Assembly (NCBI GenBank): GCA_910583725.1
Contig: CAJTXZ010000023.1
Coordinates: 1 to 40,914, forward strand
DNA: 40,914 nucleotides
DNA from: an uncultured Vampirovibrio sp.
GTDB taxonomy: Bacteria > Cyanobacteriota > Vampirovibrionia > Gastranaerophilales > Gastranaerophilaceae
Reading direction: 5' to 3'
Below, piece after piece: positions 34,928-40,914 of this stretch (positions are counted from its first letter, which is position 1; every line of letters starts with the position of its first letter). Position numbers and translations under genes: made by a program. Under the pieces are notes generated by a model, which saw only the letters and a program-made list of their open reading frames with translations, searched no databases and was not told where the DNA came from.

Positions 34928-36529
34928 ATGAAAGTTTTAATCACGGATAAAATCAATGAAAAAGCTGCAGAAATAGTAAAAGAAGCAGCAGAACCGGTTG
35001 TATTGCCCACAATGGATGAGGATGAGCTTTGTTCTGTCATTGGCGAATATGACGCACTTTTGGTTAGAAGCCAGACAAAGGTGACAAAAAAGGTAATCGA
35101 AGCGGGTAAAAACCTTAAAATAATAGGCCGCGCAGGGGTTGGTGTTGATAATATCGACCTGAATGCAGCAACTGAAAACGGTATAATTGTTGTTAATTCA
35201 CCAGACGGAAACACTCACGCTGCAGCAGAACACACCGTAGCCTTGATGTTATCAATGGCAAGAAACATCCCGGATGCTGTACAGTCAGTAAAATCTGGCC
35301 TTTGGGAAAGGTCAAAATTTACAGGCGTTGAGGTTTTTGGCAAAACCCTTGGCGTTATTGGCTTTGGAAAAATCGGCCAACACGTTGCAAGAGTAGCACT
35401 TGCGCTTGGTATGAACCTTGTTGTGTCTGACCCGTATACAACAAAAGAATTTGTTGAAAAATTCGGCGGAAAATATATTGAAAACATTAATGATTTTTGG
35501 GCTATGCCTGATTTTATCACAATCCATACCCCAAAAACCCCAGAAACAACGCATTTAATCAACAAAGAAACAATTGCAAAAATGAAAGACGGCGTTAGAA
35601 TTGTAAACTGTGCAAGGGGCGGAATCATTGATGAAAAAGACCTAAAAGATGCCCTTGAATCAGGCAAAGTGGCAAGCGCTGCAATTGATGTCTTTGAGGA
35701 TGAAAAAAATATACAAGACTGTGTTTTGAGGGATTTAGGCAAAAACCTTCTGATGACACCACACCTTGGCGCAAGCACATCTGAGGCACAAATAAACGTT
35801 GCTCTTGATGTGGCAGAACAGGTAAAAAATGTCCTCTCAGGCGGAAATGCAACATCTGCAGTGAATATCCCCTCCCTAAAACCCCAAAAACTGGAGCCTG
35901 TCAAGGATTATATGTCAATAGCAGAAAATATTGCCCAAATGGCAGCCCAAATCTGCAAAGGCAACCTGAAAAATATCGATATTGAAGTAAAAGGCACCCT
36001 TGCAGACCTTGATGTGTCTCCGCTTGAAACCGCAGTATTAAAAGGCGTTTTATCCACAAACCTTGTTGGTGTAAATTATGTTAACGCGCCCCTAATTGCA
36101 AAAAGTAGAGAAATCGCCGTAACAGTTAAAAAATCTCATCAGACAACAGATTACATAGGTTCAATCACGGTAAAACTCAACTGTGACAAGGAAGGTGCTG
36201 AAATCTCAGGTGCCATGATAGCGGAAGACATAAAAAGAATTGTAAAATTAAACGATTATAATACCTCAATAAAGCCTGAAAAATTTATGCTTCTTGTGCC
36301 GCATGTTAATAAACCCGGTATGATAGCCCAGGTGGCAACGGTTTTAGGCTCATACAATGTTAATATTTCAAGAATGCAAGTTGTTCAAAAATCAGGAAAA
36401 CAAGCTTCCGCCAATGAAAAAAGCATGATGATAATTAACACTGATAATGAAGTTTCAAAAGAGGCACTGGATAAAATTGCACAAATAGACGGCATATATG
36501 AGGCCGAATTTGTGAAGTTAAATGTATAA
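34928..36529 (+). CDS. serA: D-3-phosphoglycerate dehydrogenase, long form with ACT domain
   Basis: First committed step of serine synthesis. The 533-residue length fits the long SerA type. Order: substrate-binding part, NAD-binding Rossmann part (GVIGFGKIGQHVARVALALG), catalytic Arg in CARGGIIDE, His in TPHLGAST, the intervening allosteric-substrate-binding domain (about 320-450) and a C-terminal ACT domain (FMLLVPHVNKPGMIAQV, about 455-530) for serine feedback. GGAG precedes the ATG. It is followed by a strong terminator. Confidence 0.96.
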   Translation: MKVLITDKINEKAAEIVKEAAEPVVLPTMDEDELCSVIGEYDALLVRSQTKVTKKVIEAGKNLKIIGRAGVGVDNIDLNAATENGIIVVNSPDGNTHAAAEHTVALMLSMARNIPDAVQSVKSGLWERSKFTGVEVFGKTLGVIGFGKIGQHVARVALALGMNLVVSDPYTTKEFVEKFGGKYIENINDFWAMPDFITIHTPKTPETTHLINKETIAKMKDGVRIVNCARGGIIDEKDLKDALESGKVASAAIDVFEDEKNIQDCVLRDLGKNLLMTPHLGASTSEAQINVALDVAEQVKNVLSGGNATSAVNIPSLKPQKLEPVKDYMSIAENIAQMAAQICKGNLKNIDIEVKGTLADLDVSPLETAVLKGVLSTNLVGVNYVNAPLIAKSREIAVTVKKSHQTTDYIGSITVKLNCDKEGAEISGAMIAEDIKRIVKLNDYNTSIKPEKFMLLVPHVNKPGMIAQVATVLGSYNVNISRMQVVQKSGKQASANEKSMMIINTDNEVSKEALDKIAQIDGIYEAEFVKLNV

Positions 36530-36534
36530 AATCT

Positions 36535-36565
36535 AGACCCCGTAAATTTGCGGGGTCTGTTTTAT
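36535..36565 (+). terminator. strong intrinsic terminator after serA
   Basis: AGACCCCG and CGGGGTCT form a perfect 8-bp stem with an 8-base loop, followed by GTTTTATTT. It begins 6 bases after the serA stop. Confidence 0.9.
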
Positions 36566-36585
36566 TTAGATACAAACATATCCCA

Positions 36586-36623
36586 TATTGCGCGCACAAG
36601 AGTAATTAAATAATAGCGCAATA
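36586..36623. repeat. inverted repeat in the serA-mlaE gap
   Basis: TATTGCGC and GCGCAATA are perfect 8-base complements 22 bases apart, between the serA terminator and the mla promoter. It could be an operator or a weak hairpin. Apart from this, the terminator and the promoter, the 250-base gap holds nothing recognised. Confidence 0.35.
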
Positions 36624-36747
36624 AGGATAAACAAGGGCACAATGCCATTGGCTAAGCTAAATACCAAAAAAAGGTATAAACAGGCAAAACCATAAAGGTT
36701 AGATTACAAACCATTGCAGGCGGTTATTCAAAATCAGGTTAAGTTTT

Positions 36748-36776
36748 TTGCAAAAAAAACATACTTCATATATTAT
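36748..36776 (+). promoter_or_regulatory. probable mlaE promoter giving a leaderless transcript
   Basis: TTGCAA (36748-36753) and TATTAT (36771-36776) are 17 bases apart. Transcription would begin at or within the ATGATG at 36781. No ribosome binding site precedes these codons. Confidence 0.45.
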
Positions 36777-36780
36777 AAAT

Positions 36781-37581
36781 ATGATGATTAATGTAAAAGA
36801 CACACTGATTTTTAAAGGGCTTTATTACCTGAAAACGGAAGCAGTTAGCTTTCTTGAGACCTTGGGCAACATAGGTTATGATTTTACCCGCGTACTTTTT
36901 TACATCTTAAGACTTAGGATTAATTTTAAGGCCGTAATTGAACAATCATCACGTTTTGCAGTGGATAGCCTCCCTATAACCCTCACCATTGTAGGAATGA
37001 CATCTATAATTATATCAATGCAAATTTCTCCGGAGCTTGCAAAGCAGGGTGCTGAAAACTATATAGGAATGCTTTCTGCCCTTGTAATGGTAAGAGAATT
37101 AGCCGCCATCATGTCCGGTTTTGCAATAATTTCAATGATAGGCTCATCCTTTGCCTCAGAATTAGCCTCAATGTCAGTGAGCGAACAGATGAGCGCAATG
37201 AAAGTTCTTGGTGTTAATCCTGTAGAATATCTTGTTGTCCCAAGGTTCCTGTCTGGCGTTATTATGATGCCTTTTGTCTTTGTCGTTGCCTCATTTGTGG
37301 GGCTATTGTGTGCAGGCTATGTTGCAAATTGGACAGCAGGTTTAAGCCTTTTAAACTATGTAGATTCAATCTGGCGGGGACTTTATGTTAGGGACATAAT
37401 GATAGCCCTCTTAAAATCAGCCTTTTTTGGCGGAACAATAGCACTTATCAGCTGTTCATCAGGCTATAATGCAAAAGGCGGCGCAAAAGAAGTAGGCGAA
37501 GCCACAACGCGCGCAGTTGTTTGGTCCTTTTTAGCAATAGCGGTTTGGGATTATATATTTGCCGCATTGTTTTATTTATAA
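36781..37581 (+). CDS. mlaE: MlaE-family ABC transporter permease
   Basis: Inner-membrane permease of an Mla/TGD-type lipid transporter that moves phospholipids between membranes. The 266-residue product (start at the first ATG; an in-frame TTG at 36748 lies within the -35 box) has five or so hydrophobic segments. Family patterns include LPITLTIVGMTSIIISMQ, RELAAIMSGFAI, GSSFASELASM and EQMSAMKVLGVNPVEYLVVPR. It heads mlaE-mlaF-mlaD, matching the permease, ATPase and MCE subunits. Confidence 0.93.
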   Translation: MMINVKDTLIFKGLYYLKTEAVSFLETLGNIGYDFTRVLFYILRLRINFKAVIEQSSRFAVDSLPITLTIVGMTSIIISMQISPELAKQGAENYIGMLSALVMVRELAAIMSGFAIISMIGSSFASELASMSVSEQMSAMKVLGVNPVEYLVVPRFLSGVIMMPFVFVVASFVGLLCAGYVANWTAGLSLLNYVDSIWRGLYVRDIMIALLKSAFFGGTIALISCSSGYNAKGGAKEVGEATTRAVVWSFLAIAVWDYIFAALFYL

Positions 37582-37636
37582 TATTATTAAAGTACAGACA
37601 AAATGCACAAATACAAAGCATTTAACGGAATAGAAA

Positions 37637-38365
37637 ATGACCATAGAAGTTGAAAATCTGACCAAAAAATTTGATAATAAAAAAGTCTTAGACAACATCA
37701 CGTTCTCTGTAAAAGATGGTGAAACACTTGGCGTGGTTGGTTTTTCAGGCAGCGGAAAAAGCACGCTTCTTAAGATAATAAGTAAACTGACACAAGCTGA
37801 TTCAGGCAGCATCAAAACAACCGAAAACTCAGACATAGCAATGACTTTTCAATATTCGGCTCTGTTTGATTTCCTTGATGTATACCATAACATAGCCTTT
37901 CCCCTCCTTGAAAGGCGCGAATTTAAAGGAAAATACACAAAGGAAGAATTAAAAGAAATAGTTGCACAAAAGCTTAAAATCGTAGGCCTTCAAGGTATTG
38001 AGCACAAATTTCCTTCGGAATTATCTGGCGGTATGCAAAAAAGGGTAGGTTTTGCGCGCGCAATTGTAACAAACCCGAAAATTATCCTCTATGATGAGCC
38101 GACAGCAGGTTTAGACCCTGTTTCATCCACCTTAATTGAAGATTATATTAACCAATTGAAAAAAGAACTGAATGCAAGCTGTATTGTGGTAACGCACCAA
38201 ATGTCAACCATAACAAGGGCTTGCGACAATGTAATCCTTCTTTATGAAGGAAAAATTGTATTCAAAGGCACAACAAATGATTTTCTAAAAGGCAACAACG
38301 CCTACACAAGGCAGTTTATCACAGCCTCAATTGAAGGGCCTATGGAAATTAAATCAACCACATAA
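37637..38365 (+). CDS. mlaF: MlaF-family ABC transporter ATP-binding protein
   Basis: ATPase of the Mla lipid transporter. The 242-residue product has Walker A GFSGSGKST, a Q-loop TFQYSALFD, the signature LSGGMQKRVGFARAI, Walker B IILYDEPTAGLDP and the switch His in VVTHQM. The gap after mlaE is 55 bases and the ribosome binding site is weak (GGAATAGAAA). Its product pairs with the permease encoded upstream. Confidence 0.94.
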   Translation: MTIEVENLTKKFDNKKVLDNITFSVKDGETLGVVGFSGSGKSTLLKIISKLTQADSGSIKTTENSDIAMTFQYSALFDFLDVYHNIAFPLLERREFKGKYTKEELKEIVAQKLKIVGLQGIEHKFPSELSGGMQKRVGFARAIVTNPKIILYDEPTAGLDPVSSTLIEDYINQLKKELNASCIVVTHQMSTITRACDNVILLYEGKIVFKGTTNDFLKGNNAYTRQFITASIEGPMEIKSTT

Positions 38366-38412
38366 TTTTTTTTCGTGTATAATTTACATATAGAATATTC
38401 TGGGAAATAAAC

Positions 38413-39780
38413 TTGGAAACTTCGGATAGAAAAATTTCATCATCTCTAAAAGTAGGTATTTTAACAGTCGTAGCGCTTTTAATACTAATTTTTACCGTAC
38501 TTTGGATTAAGGGAAGAACGCTCTCTGCAGGAGAGAGGATTGAGGTCATATTCCATGATGTTAACGGAATAAGGCCGGGCTCAGGCGTGCAGATGATGGG
38601 CCTTAGAATAGGGCAGATTGAAGAAATCACCCCTGTAATTAACGGCAAAGACAGCTATGTTAAGGTAAAATTTGTAATAACAGAGACTGGCGTTGAAATT
38701 CCACCCGCATCCACCATTTCTATTCAGCAGTCAGGCCTTATCGGCGAACAGTTTTTAGAAGTCATGCCGCCAAAGGCAAAGACCATTTTTATTGAAACCT
38801 CAAAACCAACAACGGCAATAAGAGAAGGTCAGTTGATTTTTATGAATATACAAAATGAAACAACTGCGATAGGAAAGGTGGAAAAAGCCGAAGTTATACC
38901 GATTGCCTCAGCCCCCATTGAATACAGAGCAAGGTTTAAGACAAAACATGCGATAAAATTAAGCTATTTAATAGAAATGCCGGGGCTTATAATTGACCCT
39001 TCCAATATGGATGTTAAGCTTCAAAATTCACAGATTATTTTTAATACAAAAGATGGTGAAGAGGTGCATATTGCGAAGGGAAGCTCACCCTACACAGTAA
39101 TAGAGCCTATGAGGATTAGTGATTTTCTTGAATTGCAGTATAAATCAGCCCAGGGCCTTGCTGAAACAAACGAAAAAATAACCCAAATATTATCTGATGA
39201 ATTTATTTACCAATTAAAAGATTCTGTTGAAAACATAAACAGATTAACCTCAAAAGCAGGCGGCACAATGGATAAAGCCGATGCGCTCCTTAATGAATCA
39301 CGAAGCGAATTAAATACTATGTTAAGCCAGTCAAATGTTTTAATTAATAAGCTGATTGTGCTCTCTGATAATATTAACCAGTTTGCCTCAAATAAGGATT
39401 TACAGGATAATTTATCAACAACAATGGCCTCTGTCGGAAAATTATCAGATAACCTGAATACAATAATTGAGGATAAAAATACAAAAGATATTATGTCGAA
39501 CCTCAATGAAATATCAAAAAACCTGGCAGATATTTCAGTGTATGTTAACGAATTTACAGACGATGAAAGTGTTAAAAAAGACCTAAAATCAACCCTTTCA
39601 GGGCTAAACCAGGCAATAGCAGGAATCAATCAGAGTCTTTCAAAAACAGGCGAATTGTGTGATTCTGACAAACTTTCTGTTTCAAGCGCCCTGTCTGACT
39701 CTGTAGTGACGGCAAGAAACCTAAGACAGTTCTCTGAAAAGTTAAACAAAAGATTCTTGTTGTTTAGGCTGATGTTCTAA
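38413..39780 (+). CDS. mlaD: MCE-domain protein (MlaD-like)
   Basis: Periplasmic lipid-binding subunit of the Mla complex. The 455-residue product starts at a TTG, preceded by TGGGAAATAA; no suitable ATG is near. It has an N-terminal membrane anchor (about 15-35) and one MCE domain (about 40-120; VNGIRPGSGVQMMGLRIGQIEEI and QQSGLIGEQFLEVMPP). A long C-terminal region with heptad-like, Leu/Asn/Ser-rich helices (about 240-440) is typical of periplasm-spanning MCE proteins. A TATAAT at 38378-38383 lies upstream, so it may also have its own promoter. No MlaB or MlaC gene is present. Confidence 0.9.
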   Translation: METSDRKISSSLKVGILTVVALLILIFTVLWIKGRTLSAGERIEVIFHDVNGIRPGSGVQMMGLRIGQIEEITPVINGKDSYVKVKFVITETGVEIPPASTISIQQSGLIGEQFLEVMPPKAKTIFIETSKPTTAIREGQLIFMNIQNETTAIGKVEKAEVIPIASAPIEYRARFKTKHAIKLSYLIEMPGLIIDPSNMDVKLQNSQIIFNTKDGEEVHIAKGSSPYTVIEPMRISDFLELQYKSAQGLAETNEKITQILSDEFIYQLKDSVENINRLTSKAGGTMDKADALLNESRSELNTMLSQSNVLINKLIVLSDNINQFASNKDLQDNLSTTMASVGKLSDNLNTIIEDKNTKDIMSNLNEISKNLADISVYVNEFTDDESVKKDLKSTLSGLNQAIAGINQSLSKTGELCDSDKLSVSSALSDSVVTARNLRQFSEKLNKRFLLFRLMF

Positions 39781-39879
39781 AACTTATCACGAACCAATGG
39801 GGCCAAAAGCCGCACCATGCTTTCTTTTTAACAATACATAGTAGCACAAAAGGGCACAAAAACGTTAAAGGACATTTAA

Positions 39880-40914
39880 ATGTTTAAAAATTTCGGACAA
39901 ATAATCACGAAATTTCACTATAAAAAACTAAACCATGCCAGCTCTTTTGGCCTTTTTATTTTGTTTTTAATACCATCTGTAGTTTATTCAGCAATAATTA
40001 ATTTTAAAAATTTCCTCTATAAGATCAACATCTTAAAAGAACAAAGTGTAAGAGCAAAAGTAATCTGCATAGGAAACCTGACAACAGGAGGTGTCGGTAA
40101 AACGCCCATCACAATTGAATTTTGCAGATACCTATCTGAACATTTTAAAACCGCATCATTAAGCAGAGGATACGGCGGCGCCCTTGACGGCGCAAACATC
40201 ATAAAGAACTATAAGGATATTTTAATAGATGACAGCAGACTGACTGGCGACGAGGTAAAACTTCTTGCTGAAAGCAGCATTGGGCAACAAAAATACTCAT
40301 CCTCCAAAGAAATATTAAAAGACGCCAAATGTAATACAAAAGGCTTTGCCGTCATAACCTCAAAAGACCGTATTCTTGGTGCAAACAAAGCCATTGACGA
40401 GCTTAATGCAGAAGTTATCGTAATGGATGACGGTTTTTCAAACAGGAAAATAAAAAAAGATTTCACACTCCTGTTATTTGATTCAAAAAAATTTATAGGA
40501 AATGGTTTCCTCCTGCCCCTTGGCCCATTAAGAGAACCAGTCTCGGAAATTAAAAGAGCTGATGGAATCATCCTTGTTGATAAAGAAGACACAGATGATA
40601 AAGAACTCAAAAACCTTTCGGATTTTTTATATAAAAAATTCAATAAGCCCGTCTTTATCTCAAAATTTAACATAGATTATTTTTATAATATAAAAACAGG
40701 CAATATCCTTGACATAAAAGACCCTGCAAAAGTCTTTGCATTCTCTGGCATTGGCCAGCCCGAACAATTTTATAATTATATAAACAAAAACCCTCTGCTT
40801 AAATTGACAAGCACAAAAAGCTATGACGACCATTATGCCTATAAAGAAGCCGATATCGAAGATATAATTAACTTAGCCAAAAAAGAACAGGCAAATTACA
40901 TTATAACCACAGAA
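39880..40914 (+). CDS. lpxK: tetraacyldisaccharide 4'-kinase, 3' end outside the window
   Basis: LpxK phosphorylates the lipid A disaccharide at the 4' position on the inner membrane. The first 345 codons are present and the frame is open at the window edge. An N-terminal hydrophobic segment (about 23-42) precedes the Walker A-type loop IGNLTTGGVGKTPI, then SLSRGYGG, DEVKLLAE, VIVMDDGFSNRKI and LLPLGPLREP. AAAGGA sits 7 bases before the ATG. The gene supports an outer membrane with lipid A. It lies 99 bases after the MCE gene, a natural envelope-lipid neighbourhood. Confidence 0.95.
   Translation, partial: MFKNFGQIITKFHYKKLNHASSFGLFILFLIPSVVYSAIINFKNFLYKINILKEQSVRAKVICIGNLTTGGVGKTPITIEFCRYLSEHFKTASLSRGYGGALDGANIIKNYKDILIDDSRLTGDEVKLLAESSIGQQKYSSSKEILKDAKCNTKGFAVITSKDRILGANKAIDELNAEVIVMDDGFSNRKIKKDFTLLLFDSKKFIGNGFLLPLGPLREPVSEIKRADGIILVDKEDTDDKELKNLSDFLYKKFNKPVFISKFNIDYFYNIKTGNILDIKDPAKVFAFSGIGQPEQFYNYINKNPLLKLTSTKSYDDHYAYKEADIEDIINLAKKEQANYIITTE

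Noticed and set aside
36748..36780. TTG start for mlaE
   Set aside because: The TTG sits in the apparent -35 box of the mlaE promoter, and the ATGs at 36781 and 36784 match the family's N-terminus better.

Overview
The window reads as chromosome of a low-GC, Gram-negative-type bacterium. It has lipid A synthesis (lpxK), an Mla/MCE lipid-transport operon, a lipoprotein signal peptide and TadE/TadG-type secretion-apparatus proteins. Gene content and protein style fit a gut-type Vampirovibrionia/Melainabacteria (Gastranaerophilales) genome. That placement is an inference from recollection of such genomes, not a database match.

Bases 1-5830 stand apart. They hold about twelve partial copies of one cysteine-rich domain, all on the + strand. 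The copies begin mid-protein at a conserved LQLCD segment and stop at a conserved FSVRC segment. They have no convincing start codons, ribosome binding sites or promoters. Boundaries are almost identical in DNA while interiors differ strongly and look mosaic. This resembles a store of silent donor cassettes for varying an expressed surface protein (a C-type-lectin/FGE- or DUF1566-like C-terminal domain, possibly of a pilin-like protein). Base composition and codon use (TCG, CGC, GTG, GCG) differ from the AT-rich remainder. No reverse transcriptase, template repeat or recombinase is in the window. A subtilisin-like protease gene (5920-7458) follows.

Bases 7613-12109 carry pnp, overlapped by a lipoprotein gene, then TadE-like and TadG-like membrane proteins. 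Bases 12167-21985 form a tight DNA-maintenance operon: polA, a small exported protein, priA, a 1277-residue double UvrD-like helicase and a PD-(D/E)XK nuclease. The last two look like a non-canonical RecBCD/AddAB-type machine in which a dead and a live helicase module are fused and the nuclease is separate.

Bases 22186-30948 are on the minus strand. In transcription order they are der, plsY, a catalytically stripped plsY paralogue and a malic enzyme with an apparent internal duplication. These are followed by an isolated tail of the spc ribosomal operon: rpsE, rpmD, rplO, secY, adk, map.

Bases 31440-40914 are on the + strand. They hold a small cysteine-containing gene with a near-perfect sigma70 promoter and a terminator, ribE-ribBA for riboflavin, a tandem GNAT protein, serA with a strong terminator, the mlaE-mlaF-mlaD lipid transporter and the start of lpxK, which runs off the window. 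mlaE and ribE both show a TTGCAA-17-TAnnnT promoter placed so that transcripts would start at or next to the ATG, suggesting leaderless messages.
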